Translations under genes and position numbers: made by a program
The notes under the pieces: generated by a model
The model's input: only the letters and a program-made list of their open reading frames with translations
The model's database searches: none
What the model was told of the DNA's origin: nothing
In this document: one piece after another, positions 11,373 through 22,109 of the stretch
How positions within the stretch are numbered: position 1 is the stretch's first letter
Layout: each line of letters starts with the position of its first letter
Source: Pseudomonadota bacterium
Lineage (GTDB): Bacteria > Pseudomonadota > Gammaproteobacteria > Burkholderiales > Burkholderiaceae_C
Reading direction: 5' to 3'
DNA: 39,917 bases
Assembly: GCA_021805805.1 (NCBI GenBank)
Contig: JAJZEB010000018.1
Span: 1-39,917 of the forward strand

Positions 11373-12290
11373 TCAGTCGCCCTCGAGCACCTGCAGCAGC
11401 GCGCTGGTGTCGCGCTGGCCCAGCCCCAGCGCCATCAGCTGCTGCAGCTGGGCGTGCACCGCGGCCAGCGCCGGCAGCTGCAGCCCGGCGTCGGCCGCGG
11501 CCTCGGCGGCCAGACCGAAGTCCTTCGCGTGCAGCCGCGCCTGGATTCCGGCGGCGAAGTCACGCGCGACCATTTTCGGCCCCATCAGGTCGAGCATGCG
11601 GCTGCCGGCGAAACCGGCCGAGATCGCCTGCAGCACCCGCGACAGATCGGCGCCTTCGGCCGCCGCGAAACGCATCGCCTCGGCGATGCCTTCGATGTTG
11701 ATCACCTGCACGATCTGGTTGCACAGCTTGGCCACCTGGCCGTCGCCGATTCCGCCCACCCGGGTGATGCTGCGCCCGTAGGCGCGCAGCAGCGGCAGCG
11801 CGCGCGCGCAAGCCGCCTCGTCGCCGCCGAGCATGATGGTCAGCGCAGCGTCGATGGCGCCGCGCTCGCCGCCCGACACCGGCGCGTCGACGAAGTCGAT
11901 GCCATGGCCGCGCAGCGCCGCGCCGATGCGGCGCGCACCGGCCGGGGCGATGGTGCTGTGGTCGATGCACAGCAGCCCGGCCGCGGCGCCATGCACCACG
12001 CCGTCGGCGCCGAGCAGCACCTGCTCGACGTCGGCGGTCGAGGTCACGTTGGTCAGCACCACCTGCGCGCCGCGCGCGACCTCGGCCGCGCTGGCGCAGA
12101 CCCGCATGCCGGCCGCCTCGGCACGCGCGCGCCGCTGCGGGTCGCGGACAAACACCCGCAGCGCGTGGCCGGCGCGCTGCAGATGGCCGCACATCGGCCA
12201 GCCCATCGTGCCCAGGCCGATGAAGCCGAGGGTCAGCGGCGCGACGGAGTCGGCGCCGTGCGCGTCGTTCGAAGGCGTGGAAACGGGCAT
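11373..12290 (-). CDS. NAD(P)-dependent 3-hydroxyisobutyrate/tartronate semialdehyde reductase-family enzyme
   Basis: 305-residue beta-hydroxyacid dehydrogenase: an N-terminal Rossmann motif (GFIGLGTMGWPM, residues 22-33), the substrate loop DAPVSGG (135-141) and the catalytic lysine Lys188 in GQVAKLCNQ, then the helical C-terminal domain with HAKDFGLA. The family includes 3-hydroxyisobutyrate dehydrogenase and 2-hydroxy-3-oxopropionate reductase (GarR/GlxR), and the substrate cannot be chosen from sequence. The ATG at 12290 has a near-perfect ribosome site, GAGGTGAT. It converges on acnA and is divergent from yaaA; no glyoxylate or valine genes adjoin it. Confidence 0.9.
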   Translation of the reverse strand: MPVSTPSNDAHGADSVAPLTLGFIGLGTMGWPMCGHLQRAGHALRVFVRDPQRRARAEAAGMRVCASAAEVARGAQVVLTNVTSTADVEQVLLGADGVVHGAAAGLLCIDHSTIAPAGARRIGAALRGHGIDFVDAPVSGGERGAIDAALTIMLGGDEAACARALPLLRAYGRSITRVGGIGDGQVAKLCNQIVQVINIEGIAEAMRFAAAEGADLSRVLQAISAGFAGSRMLDLMGPKMVARDFAAGIQARLHAKDFGLAAEAAADAGLQLPALAAVHAQLQQLMALGLGQRDTSALLQVLEGD

Positions 12291-12457
12291 CGATCACCTC
12301 GTTGCAGTGGACTGTGCCGAGGCAGCGTAGCAGGCCGGCGCGGGCCTGCCGGACTCCCGCGCAACCGATACCATGGCGCGGGTGCGGGCCCCGCCGCACG
12401 CCGCGCCGCAGCCGCGATGCCGCTGCCGGCCGTAGACACCACAGCCGCCGCGAACCG

Positions 12458-13237
12458 ATGCTGATCGTTCTCTCCCCTGCGAAGACCCTCGATTACACCT
12501 CGCCGATTCCCGACGTGCCGACGACGCAGCCGCGCTTCAAGCGCGAAGCTGCCGAACTGGTCGCGCTGCTGCGCGAACTCGACCCGCCGACCCTGAGCCG
12601 CCTGATGGGCATTTCCGACAAGCTGGCGGTGCTCAACGCCAACCGCTACGCCGCCTGGTCGAAGACTTTCAACGCCGACAACAGCCGCGCCGCGCTGCTG
12701 GCGTTCGACGGCGACGTCTACGACGGACTTGCCGCGCGCGCGCTGTCGAGCGAGGATCTGCAGTGGGCGCAGCAGCACCTCGCGGTGCTGTCCGGCCTGT
12801 ACGGCGTGCTGCGCCCGCTGGACCTGATGCAGCCGTACCGGCTCGAGATGGGAACCCGACTGGCCAATCGCGCCGGACGCGACCTGTACGCCTACTGGGG
12901 CAAGCGCATCGCCGAGACGCTGCGCGCGCAGCTGCGCGACCACGACCATCCGGTGCTGGTCAACCTCGCGTCCGACGAGTACTTCGGCGCGGTCGACGTC
13001 GCCGCGCTGCAACGGCCGCTGGTGCAACCGGTGTTCCAGGACGCACGCGGCGACGGCGCCCACAAGGTCGTGAGCTTCTACGCCAAGCGTGCGCGCGGCA
13101 TGATGGCGCGCTATGCGATCGAACAGCGCATCGACGACCCGCAGGCGCTGAAGGACTTCGACGTCGGCGGCTACCGCTGGACGCCCGAGGCGTCGGACGC
13201 CGTGCGCTGGGTGTTCCGGCGTAGACACGCTGAATAA
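12458..13237 (+). CDS. yaaA: Peroxide stress protein YaaA (DUF328)
   Basis: 259 residues, the family's usual length. The N-terminus MLIVLSPAKTLDY and the internal blocks FNADNSRAALLAFDGDVYDGL, LSGLYGVLRPLDLMQPYRLEMG and VVSFYAKRARGMMARY are signatures of YaaA. In E. coli this protein limits free iron and DNA damage during hydrogen peroxide stress. The frame is open further upstream, but conservation starts at the ATG at 12458. The tRNA-Ala promoter overlaps its last codons. Confidence 0.93.
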   Translation: MLIVLSPAKTLDYTSPIPDVPTTQPRFKREAAELVALLRELDPPTLSRLMGISDKLAVLNANRYAAWSKTFNADNSRAALLAFDGDVYDGLAARALSSEDLQWAQQHLAVLSGLYGVLRPLDLMQPYRLEMGTRLANRAGRDLYAYWGKRIAETLRAQLRDHDHPVLVNLASDEYFGAVDVAALQRPLVQPVFQDARGDGAHKVVSFYAKRARGMMARYAIEQRIDDPQALKDFDVGGYRWTPEASDAVRWVFRRRHAE

Positions 13238-13250
13238 TCCAGGCTATGAT
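13222..13250 (+). promoter_or_regulatory. sigma70 promoter of tRNA-Ala
   Basis: TAGACA (13222-13227), exactly 17 bp, then TATGAT (13245-13250): five of six matches in each box. Predicted start is near 13257, six bases before the mature tRNA 5' end. The -35 box lies inside the last codons of yaaA. Confidence 0.8.
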
Positions 13251-13262
13251 GCCAGCTTCGTT

Positions 13263-13338
<76 letters not shown>

Positions 13339-13350
13339 ACATCGGTAGAA

Positions 13351-13384
13351 AAGGCTTCGGGACACGCGTTCCGGAGCCTTTTTT
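13351..13384 (+). terminator. Intrinsic terminator of tRNA-Ala
   Basis: AAGGCTTCGG pairs with CCGGAGCCTT (one T-G pair) around a 10-nt loop and runs into six T residues. It starts 12 bp after the tRNA CCA. Confidence 0.92.
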
Positions 13385-13467
13385 CATGGCCGCTGCGCCG
13401 GCAGCAGAGTGCGCGTCGCTCCGATACGCTATCGGGTATCGACGACAGCACCCGGATCGAACCGACC

Positions 13468-14505
13468 ATGACTCCCGACGAACTCAAAGCGGCCTTCAGA
13501 CAGCAGGCGCAAGGCGGCTTGAGCCTCAACGTGGCCTTCATCGGCGTCGTCAACGGATTGTTCGACGCCCTGCACCGGCTCGGCCAGGCGCCGGCCGCCG
13601 CACTCGCCGAAGCCGCGGGCATGGACGCCGGCTATGTCGGGCGCTGGTGCGACGCGGCCTACGCGTTCGGCTACCTGGACGCCAGCGGCGACGCACTGCG
13701 CCTGAGCGCAACCGGCCAGGCGATGCGCCCCGACGCGCCCGACACGCTGATGCCGCTGGCCGTGCAGTCGGTGCTGTCGGCGCACATGGCCGAGCGCGCC
13801 GCCGGGCTGATGCGCAGCGGGCAGCGCCCCGGCGAGCAGGTGCTGGCCGAACGCGAGACCGTGCTGCCGTGGTTCGGCCCGATGCTCGAAGCCAGTTTCG
13901 CCGCACTGTTCGAACAGACCATCTGCCCGCAGCTGCCGGTGTTCGCCGAACTCGACGCCCGTGGCGGACTGGCCGTCGATCTCGGCTGCGGCAACGGCTG
14001 GTACCTGCGCGCGCTCGCGCGCCGCTATCCACGACTGCACGGACTGGGCATCGACGGCTTCGACGAGAACGTCGCGCAGGCCAGGCGCCTGGCCGACGCT
14101 CAGGGGCTGGGCCAGCGGCTGCGCTTCGTGCACGGCGACATCCACGACTTCACCCTCGACACCCCGGCCGACCTGATCGCGATGAACCGCGCGCTGCATC
14201 ACGTGTGGGAGAAGGATCCGGCCACGCTGTTCGCCTGGCTGCGCGACAACCTGCGCCCCGGAGGCCACGCCGTGATCTGGGAACCTGCCTGGCCCGACAG
14301 TCGTGAGGCGCTGCGCGACGCGCCGCGCAAGGCGATGGCGTTCCAGAACCTGTCCGAGCACGTGCAGGGCAACCATTTCCTGCGCCCGGACGAAATCGTC
14401 ACCGCATTCGCCGCGGCCGACATGCCTGCGGTGGTCCATTTGTTCGCTCAGGATGCCGAGGCCATCGTGGTCGCACAGCGTCAGGACACCTCGACGCGTA
14501 CCTGA
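13468..14505 (+). CDS. SAM-dependent methyltransferase with N-terminal winged helix
   Basis: 345 residues. The first 90 or so form a winged-helix dimerisation-like region, as in O-methyltransferase/RrmJ-like fusion families. A class I methyltransferase fold follows, with motif [12 protein letters not shown] (170-180), an acidic motif II near GLGIDGFDE, and [10 protein letters not shown] and [11 protein letters not shown] further on. The open frame begins far upstream across the tRNA, but the coding region proper begins at the ATG at 13468, after the tRNA terminator. The substrate is unknown. It resembles small-molecule rather than RNA methyltransferases. Confidence 0.85.
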   Translation: MTPDELKAAFRQQAQGGLSLNVAFIGVVNGLFDALHRLGQAPAAALAEAAGMDAGYVGRWCDAAYAFGYLDASGDALRLSATGQAMRPDAPDTLMPLAVQSVLSAHMAERAAGLMRSGQRPGEQVLAERETVLPWFGPMLEASFAALFEQTICPQLPVFAELDARGGLAVDLGCGNGWYLRALARRYPRLHGLGIDGFDENVAQARRLADAQGLGQRLRFVHGDIHDFTLDTPADLIAMNRALHHVWEKDPATLFAWLRDNLRPGGHAVIWEPAWPDSREALRDAPRKAMAFQNLSEHVQGNHFLRPDEIVTAFAAADMPAVVHLFAQDAEAIVVAQRQDTSTRT

Positions 14506-14606
14506 TTGGCGCCGAACAGGCGCGCTGGGCGCAAGGTCTTTGCCCGCCGCCTACGATCGACGGCAGCCGCGGCACCGGTCGTGGCGCGACCTCCAAGGAG
14601 ACCTCG

Positions 14607-15107
14607 ATGGCGACGATCACCCTGCGCGGCCAGCCTACCCATGTCGACGGCACGCTGCCGCCGCCTGGCGCCACGGCACCCGCCCTGCTGCTGACCAACA
14701 AGACCCTGAACGACGTCGGCCTCGACGCTTTCGCCGGCCGACGCAAGGTGCTCAACATCGTGCCGTCGCTGGACACGCCGACCTGTGCACAATCGACGCG
14801 CCATTTCAACGCCGATGCGGCGTCGCTGCGCGACACCGTGGTGCTGGTGATCTCGGCCGATCTGCCGTTCGGCGCAGCGCGCTTCTGCTCGGTCGAAGGC
14901 CTCGACAACGTCGTCACGCTGTCGACCTTCCGCCATCCCGAGTTCCTCGACGCCTGGGGGGTGCGGATCGCCGACGGCCCGCTGCGCGGGCTGACCGCAC
15001 GCGCGGTGGTCGTGCTCGATGGCGACGATCGGGTGCTGCACAGCGAGCTGGTCGCCGAGATCGCGCAGGAGCCTGACTACGCGGCGGCACTGGCCGCGCT
15101 GCGCTGA
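14607..15107 (+). CDS. tpx: Thiol peroxidase (atypical 2-Cys peroxiredoxin)
   Basis: Reduces hydrogen peroxide and alkyl peroxides with electrons from thioredoxin. 166 residues with peroxidatic Cys60 in PSLDTPTC and resolving Cys94 in ARFCSVEGL, matching Cys61 and Cys95 of E. coli Tpx. Thr57 completes the TxxC site. An AAGGAG ribosome site lies 5-6 nt before the ATG. It is probably a periplasm-facing or cytosolic antioxidant; no signal peptide is seen. It converges on glpK with 45 bp between the stops. Confidence 0.95.
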   Translation: MATITLRGQPTHVDGTLPPPGATAPALLLTNKTLNDVGLDAFAGRRKVLNIVPSLDTPTCAQSTRHFNADAASLRDTVVLVISADLPFGAARFCSVEGLDNVVTLSTFRHPEFLDAWGVRIADGPLRGLTARAVVVLDGDDRVLHSELVAEIAQEPDYAAALAALR

Positions 15108-15152
15108 TCGCGCCGCCCCGCCGGCCTGCCCCGATCCCGACGCCGCAGCGGA

Positions 15153-16667
15153 TCAGTCGGCCAGCGCGCGGCGTACCGCGTGCTGCCATTCCTGCAGCCT
15201 CGCACGCGCCGCGTCGCGCGCGAGGTCCGGCACGAAACGCCGCTGCACGACGCAGCGCGGCTCGAGCTCATGCCAGCCCGAGTAGACGCCGCAGCTCAGG
15301 CCGGCCAGCCACGCCGCGCCGCGCGCGGTCGTCTCCAGCTGCGCCGGGCGCAGCACGTCGATTCCCAGCAGATCGGCCTGGAACTGCATCAGCAGGTCGT
15401 TGGCGCTGGCGCCACCGTCGACCCGCAGCTCGCGCAGCGCTGGCGCGCCGGCCGCACGCGCGTCGGCGTCCATCGCCGCGACCAGCTCGGCGCTCTGGAA
15501 CGCAATGCTCTCCAGCGCAGCGCGCGCCAGATGCGCCACCGTGGTGCCCCGACTGATGCCGCAGATCAGTCCGCGCGCTTCGGCGCGCCAGTACGGTGCG
15601 CCCAGGCCGGTGAACGCGGGCACGAACAGCACGCCATCGCTGTCGGGCACGCTGCGCGCGAGCGCTTCGACCTCGCCGCTGCCACCGATGGCGTGCAGGC
15701 CGTCGCGCAGCCACTGCACGACCGCACCGCCGACGAACACGCTGCCCTCGAGCGCGAACTGCCCGGCGCTGGCCGCCGGCGTGGTCAACAGCCCGTTGCG
15801 GCTGGCCAACGGCTGCCCGCCGGTGTTCAGCAGCAGGAAACAGCCGGTGCCGTAGGTGTTCTTCGCCTGCCCGGCGCGCACGCAGCCCTGGCCGAACAGC
15901 GCCGCCTGCTGGTCGCCGGCCAGCGCGCCGATCGGCAGTGGCTCGGGCAGCAGGCCCGCGGCGCTGGTCGCGTAGTGGTGGCTGCTCGGATGCACTTGCG
16001 GCAGCAGCGCGCGCGGTACATCGAACAACCGCAGCAGCTCGTCGTCCCAATCGCCGCGGTGGATGTTCCACAGCAGCGTGCGCCCGGCGTTGCTGATGTC
16101 GGTGGCGTGCACCGCCTGCGCGCGCGTGGCGGCTTCGGCGCCACCCGACAGCATCCACAGCAGCCAGCTGTCGATGGTGCCGAACGCCAGCTCGCCGCGC
16201 ACCGCGCGCGCACGCGCCCCGGGCACGGTGTCGAGCAGCCATTTCAGCTTGGTCGCGGCGAAGTACGGATCGACCACCAGCCCGGTGCGCGCACGCACTT
16301 CGGCGTCGGCGCCGGCCGCGCGCAGCTGCGCGCACAGCGGCTCGGTGCGCCGGTCCTGCCAGACGATCGCGCGGTGCAGCGGCTCGCCGCTGGCGCGGTC
16401 CCACAGCACCGTGGTCTCGCGCTGGTTGCTGATTCCCACGGCCTGCGGCCGCAGCCCGCGCGCGGCGGCCTCGCGCCACGCATCGCGCGCGCACGCCAGC
16501 TGGTCGCGCCAGATCACGCCGGGATCGTGCTCGACCCAGCCGGGCCGCGGGTAGTGCTGCTGCAGCTCGCGCTGCGCCAGCGCGACGATGTCGCCGCCGG
16601 GGCCGAACACCAGCGCACGGGAACTCGAGGTGCCCTGGTCGAGGGCAAGCAGGCAGTCGGACGACAT
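15153..16667 (-). CDS. glpK: Glycerol kinase
   Basis: Phosphorylates glycerol to sn-glycerol 3-phosphate. 504 residues against 502 in E. coli. FGGY-kinase motifs are in order: [15 protein letters not shown] near the N-terminus, [47 protein letters not shown], and the C-terminal [21 protein letters not shown]. The ATG at 16667 gives the family N-terminus; the frame continues upstream without conservation. The ribosome site is weak. No glpF, glpD or glpR is visible, so it stands alone, divergent from a PfkB kinase. Confidence 0.94.
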   Translation of the reverse strand: MSSDCLLALDQGTSSSRALVFGPGGDIVALAQRELQQHYPRPGWVEHDPGVIWRDQLACARDAWREAAARGLRPQAVGISNQRETTVLWDRASGEPLHRAIVWQDRRTEPLCAQLRAAGADAEVRARTGLVVDPYFAATKLKWLLDTVPGARARAVRGELAFGTIDSWLLWMLSGGAEAATRAQAVHATDISNAGRTLLWNIHRGDWDDELLRLFDVPRALLPQVHPSSHHYATSAAGLLPEPLPIGALAGDQQAALFGQGCVRAGQAKNTYGTGCFLLLNTGGQPLASRNGLLTTPAASAGQFALEGSVFVGGAVVQWLRDGLHAIGGSGEVEALARSVPDSDGVLFVPAFTGLGAPYWRAEARGLICGISRGTTVAHLARAALESIAFQSAELVAAMDADARAAGAPALRELRVDGGASANDLLMQFQADLLGIDVLRPAQLETTARGAAWLAGLSCGVYSGWHELEPRCVVQRRFVPDLARDAARARLQEWQHAVRRALAD

Positions 16668-16786
16668 CGCGAAAGCTTCGCCGGCACTGAACGCACCCAG
16701 CATAGCGCCGGCACACCGCTCGCGGCAACACGCCGGCACGCTACAGTGCGGTCTATCCGCCAAACCTCTGCACGCCAACTACTGAC

Positions 16787-17731
16787 ATGTCCAGCCTGAT
16801 CTGCGGTTCGCTCGCTTACGACACCATCAGCGACTATCCGGGCCGCTTCGCCGACCACATCCTGCCCGAACGCATCCACAAGCTCAATGTCGCGTTCGAC
16901 ATCCCGACCCTGCGCCGCGAGTTCGGCGGCTGCGCCGGCAACATCGCCTACACGCTGCGCATGCTCGGCGGCGAGCCGGTGGTGCTGGGCGTGCTGGGAC
17001 GCGACGGCGGCGACTACGAGGCTCGGCTCGATGCGCTGGGTATCGCGCGCACGCACATCCAGGTCGCACGCGACCTGTACACCGCGCAGGCGCACATCAT
17101 GACCGATCGCGACAACAATCAGATCACCGCGTTCCACCCCGGTGCGATGAGCCGGGCGCATCTGCGCCCGGTGCCCGCGCTGCCCGGCTTGCGGCTGGGA
17201 ATCGTCGCGCCCGACGCGCGCCAGGCCATGCTCGACCACGCTGCGCAAATGGCCGCGGCCGGGCTGCCGTTCATCTTCGATCCGGGCCAGGCGCTGGGTC
17301 TGTTCGACGCCAACGACCTGCGGCTGTTCATCGCCCAGGCCAGCTGGGCCGTGTTCAACGACTACGAAGCCGCCGTGGTGCTGCAGCGCCTGGGAATCGA
17401 CGCCGAGCAGCTGGCCGCCCAGCTTCGCGGCCTGGTCGTCACCCGCGGCGCCGAGGGCTGCGAGGTCTGGGTCGACGGCGTGCGCACGCGCATCGACGGG
17501 CTCGCCGCGGCGCAGGTCGTCGACCCCACCGGCTGCGGCGACGCCTTCCGCGGCGCCTTGCTGTGGGCGCTCGAACGCGACTGGAGCCTGCTCGATTCGT
17601 GCCGCCTGGGCAATGTGCTGGGCGCGTGCAAGATCGCCTGCGCCGGGCCGCAGAACCACGTCATCACCGCCGAGGCGGCGCTGGCCGCGATGCGCCAGGC
17701 CTACGGCACGCCCGCCACGGCGGCCGGCTGA
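16787..17731 (+). CDS. PfkB-family carbohydrate/nucleoside kinase (adenosine kinase-like)
   Basis: 314 residues. PfkB signature 1 is GGCAGNIAYTL (48-58) and signature 2 is DPTGCGDAFRG (246-256), with Asp252 as the catalytic base. Signature and length fit the ribokinase-like family. The short lid and the start SLICGSLAYDTI resemble betaproteobacterial proteins annotated as adenosine kinase, but the phospho-acceptor is not provable here. Its start is 119 bp from the divergent glpK start. Confidence 0.88.
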   Translation: MSSLICGSLAYDTISDYPGRFADHILPERIHKLNVAFDIPTLRREFGGCAGNIAYTLRMLGGEPVVLGVLGRDGGDYEARLDALGIARTHIQVARDLYTAQAHIMTDRDNNQITAFHPGAMSRAHLRPVPALPGLRLGIVAPDARQAMLDHAAQMAAAGLPFIFDPGQALGLFDANDLRLFIAQASWAVFNDYEAAVVLQRLGIDAEQLAAQLRGLVVTRGAEGCEVWVDGVRTRIDGLAAAQVVDPTGCGDAFRGALLWALERDWSLLDSCRLGNVLGACKIACAGPQNHVITAEAALAAMRQAYGTPATAAG

Positions 17732-17775
17732 GCGCTGCGCGCGCGCCTGCAGGAATCCACGCGCACGCATAGACT

Positions 17776-17800
17776 GGACGTTTGCCGTAGCCAAACGTCC
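17776..17800. promoter_or_regulatory. Perfect 9-bp inverted repeat ahead of fsr-like gene
   Basis: GGACGTTTG and CAAACGTCC flank a 7-nt centre, 18 bp before the fsr-like start and 45 bp after the kinase stop. It may be an operator or an RNA hairpin. No T-run follows, so a terminator is unlikely. Confidence 0.5.
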
Positions 17801-17818
17801 GCAGCACCCGCCCGCGCC

Positions 17819-19039
17819 ATGTCCTCGACCCCGTCCGCGCCGACCGCCCGTCTGTCCACCGAGACCCGCTACCCGGTGCTCGGCGCGATCAGCTTCTCGC
17901 ACATGCTCAACGACATGATGCAGTCGCTGATGCTGGCGATCTACCCGCTTTTCAAGTCCGGCCTGCACCTGAGTTTCGGCCAGGTCGGCGTCATCACCCT
18001 GACCTACCAGGTCACCGCGTCGATCCTGCAGCCTCTGGTCGGCCTGTACACCGACCGCAAGCCGCGCCCGTACTCGCTGTCGGTCGGCATGGGATTCACG
18101 TTCTGCGGCCTGTTGCTGCTGGCGCGGGCCGACAGCTTCGGGCACGTGCTGATCGCCGCGTCCTGCGTCGGCATGGGCTCGTCGATATTCCACCCCGAAT
18201 CGTCGCGCGTGGCGCGCATGGCATCGGGCGGACGCCACGGCCTGGCACAGTCGATCTTCCAGGTCGGCGGCAACGCCGGCACCGCGCTCGGCCCGCTGCT
18301 CGCGGCTGCGATCATCGTGCCGCACGGCCAGTCCAGCCTGGCCTGGTTCTCGATCGCTGCATTGCTCGCGATGGGCGTGCTCGCGCTGGTCGGGCGCTGG
18401 TCGAGCCATCAATTGCGCCCGGGGCGCAAGCGTGCCCACGCCGAGGCCGCTTCGGGCCATCCGCCCGCGCTCGTTCGGCGCACGCTGGCGGTGCTTCTGG
18501 CGCTGGTGTTTTCCAAATTCTTCTATTTGGCGTCGATCAACACCTACCTGATTTTCTATCTGCAGACCCGATTCGGCATCGGCGTGCGCGACGCCCAGAT
18601 GCATCTGTTCGTGTTCCTTGCCGCGGTGGCCGCGGGAACCCTGCTCGGCGGACCGATCGGCGACCGCATCGGCCGCAAGCGGGTGATCTGGGCATCGATC
18701 CTCGGCGTGGCGCCGTTCACCCTCGCGTTGCCGTACGCACCGCTGGAGTGGAGCGCGCCGCTGACCGCAGTGATCGGTTTCGTGCTGGCTTCGGCGTTCC
18801 CGTCGATCATCGTCTATGCGCAGGAGCTGATGCCGGGCAAGGTCGGTGCGGTCGCCGGGCTGTTCTTCGGCCTGGCCTTCGGCCTCGGCGGGATCGGCGC
18901 TGCAGCGCTCGGCCAGCTGGCCGACGTCGTCGGCATCGTCGGCGTGTACAAGATCTGCGCCTTCCTGCCGCTGATCGGCATGCTCGCCGCGTTCCTTCCC
19001 GACCTGCACTCCGGGCGCGCCGCGGCACGCCCGGCGTAG
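17819..19039 (+). CDS. fsr: MFS exporter, fosmidomycin-resistance (Fsr) family
   Basis: 406 residues with about 12 predicted membrane helices split 6+6 by a basic loop near 200-220 (RPGRKRAHAEAASGH). The Fsr-type motif SSIFHPESSRVARMASGGRHG is present, with the following helix FQVGGNAGTALGPLL. The second half contains the MFS motif GDRIGRKRVIW. In E. coli, Fsr confers fosmidomycin efflux; the natural substrate is unknown. An FAD oxidoreductase begins 10 bp after its stop, so the two are likely co-transcribed. Confidence 0.88.
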   Translation: MSSTPSAPTARLSTETRYPVLGAISFSHMLNDMMQSLMLAIYPLFKSGLHLSFGQVGVITLTYQVTASILQPLVGLYTDRKPRPYSLSVGMGFTFCGLLLLARADSFGHVLIAASCVGMGSSIFHPESSRVARMASGGRHGLAQSIFQVGGNAGTALGPLLAAAIIVPHGQSSLAWFSIAALLAMGVLALVGRWSSHQLRPGRKRAHAEAASGHPPALVRRTLAVLLALVFSKFFYLASINTYLIFYLQTRFGIGVRDAQMHLFVFLAAVAAGTLLGGPIGDRIGRKRVIWASILGVAPFTLALPYAPLEWSAPLTAVIGFVLASAFPSIIVYAQELMPGKVGAVAGLFFGLAFGLGGIGAAALGQLADVVGIVGVYKICAFLPLIGMLAAFLPDLHSGRAAARPA

Positions 19040-19049
19040 GACGGGAACG

Positions 19050-20189
19050 ATGGCGGCGCCGCGCATCGCGATCGTCGGCGGAGGCATCGCAGGCGCCTCG
19101 CTGGCCTACATGCTGGCGGTCGAACGCGGCGTCGCGCCGCTTCTGCTCGAGCGCGAGGCACACTGCGGCAGCCACGCAACCGGTCGCTCGGCAGCGCTGT
19201 ACATGCCGTCGTACGGCCCGCCGACCGTGCGCGCGGCAACACGCGCCAGCGGCGCGTTCTACCGCGAACCTCCCGCGGGCTTCGCCGCGCAACCGCTGCT
19301 CGCACCACGCGGCGCGCTGCACCTGGCGTTGCGCGACGATCCGCACGCGGAACCCTCGCTTCGCGCGTTGCGCGCGCGGCTGCAGGCCGCCGGCAGCCCG
19401 GCGCGCGAACTCGACGCCGCAGCGGTCCTCGCGCTGTGCCCGGTGCTGCGCCCGCAACAGGTGCTCGGCGGCCTGCTCGAAGCCGAGGCGCTGGACATGG
19501 ACGTGGACGCCATCCTGCAGGGATTTCTGCGCGGCGCGCGCCGCGCGGGTGCCGAGCTGCACACCGACAGCGCCGTGCTCGAAGCCAGGCGCGCCGACGG
19601 GCGCTGGCGGCTGCGCACCGCGCACGCCAGCTTCGATGCCGACATCGTCGTCGACGCCGCCGGCGCCTGGGCCGATGCGCTCGGCGCGCTGGCCGGCGCG
19701 ACGCCGATCGGGCTGCAGCCGAAGCGCCGCAGCGCGTTCCTCTTCGACCCCCCGTCCGACGTGGCCGGCTGGCGCGACTGGCCGACGCTGATCGACCTGG
19801 CCGAGCGTTTCTATGTCAAGCCCGACGCCGGCTGCCTGCTCGGCTCTCCGGCCAATGCCGACCCGGCCGAGCCGCACGACGTGCAGCCCGAGGAGATCGA
19901 CATCGCCAGCGGCATCTGGGCCATCGAGCAGGCGACCACGCTGCACATCCGCCGTCCGCGCGCGACCTGGGCCGGACTGCGCAGCTTCGTCGCCGACGGC
20001 GAGCCGGTGGTCGGCTTCGACCCGAACCTGCCCGGCTGGTTCTGGCTCGCCGGGCAAGGCGGCTACGGCATCCAGAGCGCACCGGGACTGGCGCGCGCCG
20101 CCGCCGCGCTGCTGCTCGACGGCACGCTCGGCGCGGCGTGGGCAGCTGCCGGGCTGCGCGCCGAGGCGATCGCGCCCGGACGCGGCTGA
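19050..20189 (+). CDS. FAD-dependent amine/D-amino-acid oxidoreductase (DAO family)
   Basis: 379 residues. The FAD-binding GxGxxG motif is at the N-terminus (IAIVGGGIAGASLAY), followed by a substrate domain. The C-terminal FAD loop is GFDPNLPGWFWLAGQGGYGIQSAPG, a pattern seen in D-arginine dehydrogenase-like and glycine oxidase-like enzymes. The substrate cannot be assigned. Its start lies 10 bp after the fsr-like stop; the AGGA of its ribosome site overlaps that stop codon, pointing to translational coupling. Confidence 0.87.
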   Translation: MAAPRIAIVGGGIAGASLAYMLAVERGVAPLLLEREAHCGSHATGRSAALYMPSYGPPTVRAATRASGAFYREPPAGFAAQPLLAPRGALHLALRDDPHAEPSLRALRARLQAAGSPARELDAAAVLALCPVLRPQQVLGGLLEAEALDMDVDAILQGFLRGARRAGAELHTDSAVLEARRADGRWRLRTAHASFDADIVVDAAGAWADALGALAGATPIGLQPKRRSAFLFDPPSDVAGWRDWPTLIDLAERFYVKPDAGCLLGSPANADPAEPHDVQPEEIDIASGIWAIEQATTLHIRRPRATWAGLRSFVADGEPVVGFDPNLPGWFWLAGQGGYGIQSAPGLARAAAALLLDGTLGAAWAAAGLRAEAIAPGRG

Positions 20190-20202
20190 GCGTTCGGCCC
20201 GA

Positions 20203-20893
<691 letters not shown>

Positions 20894-20901
<8 letters not shown>

Positions 20902-22096
20902 AGCGGATCGCGACCACCGGATCGAGGCGGGCCGCACGCAGCGCCGGCAGCGCTGCCGCGGCGACTCCGACTGCGGTCGACAGCGCCACCGCCTGCAGCG
21001 CCAGCGCCGGCGGCACCAGCACCGTGAACAGGTGCGGACCGTAGTGGTTGAACGCCCACACCAGTCCGGCGCCGGCTGCCGCGCCCAGGCACGACCCGGC
21101 GAAGCCGACCGCCGCGCCCTCGAACAGGAACACAGCGAGCACGCGGCCGCGCGTGGCGCCCATGGCGCGCAGAATGCCGATCTCGCGGGTGCGCTGAACC
21201 ACGCTGACCGCAAGCACGCTGGCGATGCCGAACGCAGCCGACAAACCGACGAACAGGCGGATCAGTGCCGTCGACAGCGACTGCGCGCGCAGCGCGTTGA
21301 GCAATTGCGAGTTGGTCGCCATCCAGCTCTCGGCCTTGAGACCGCTGAGCCGCGTGATGCGCGCCGCGATCGTCTGGGCATCGAAGATGTGGCGCACCGT
21401 CATGTCGATCTCGGTGACTCCGCCGGGCAGCGCCAGCAGTGCCTGCGCCGGCTTCAGCCCCATGTACAGCGCGCGCTCGTCGAGGTCGCGCACGCCCAGC
21501 GAAAAAATGCCTGCGATGTCGAACACCTGCGCGCTTCCGGCCGCGCCCTGCACCCGCAGCTTGTCGCCGACGCGCAGTCCCAGGTCCTGCGCCAGCCGCG
21601 TGCCGATCAGGATCTGGCTGGCGCCGACCGCGAAACGCCCCTGCTCGATGTCGTCGGGCAGCGCGATGATGCGCGTGTACAGCGCCGGTTCGATTCCCAG
21701 CACCGTGACCGCGCGCACCGCGCTGCCGCGGCGTGCGAACGCCGGGCCGCTGACCATCGGCGCCGCCGCGGCAACCCCGTCGAGGCCCGACAGCACCTGC
21801 AGCATCGCCGGCCAGTTGTTGATCGAGCGCAGCCGCTGCGGGCGCGCATCGGTGCTGCGCAGTGCGACGGTGCCCGACGGCAGCGGCAGCGCCAACGGCA
21901 CCAGATCGGGTGCGCTGACCACGATATGCGCCTGGGTGCCGAGGGTGCGCTGCACGATATTGGCCTGCAGTCCTCCGACCAGCGCCGTGATGAACACGAT
22001 CACCGCTGCGCCCACGGCAACGCCGAAAACGATCAGCAGCGTCTGCACGCGCCCGTCGCGCAGGAAACTCGATGCGATGCGCCAGGACAGTCCCAT
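20894..22096 (-). CDS. FtsX-type ABC permease (MacB_PCD + FtsX)
   Basis: 400 residues: one N-terminal membrane helix (about 18-40), a periplasmic domain of about 230 residues and three C-terminal helices. Between the latter is the coupling motif VVQRTREIGILRAMGATRGRV. This is type VII ABC topology (MacB, LolCE, FtsX). These proteins usually act as mechanotransmitters, not classical pores. It starts 13 bp after the adaptor's stop and overlaps the ATPase by 8 nt. With a MacA-like adaptor upstream, an efflux or envelope-stress role is more likely than lipoprotein sorting. Confidence 0.9.
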
Positions 22097-22109
22097 CGTC
22101 GGGGCCCCT

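Noticed and set aside
16514-19087. 857-codon open frame on the minus strand across the PfkB kinase and fsr-like genes
   Set aside because: Antisense shadow; crosses the divergent glpK promoter region and has no domain.
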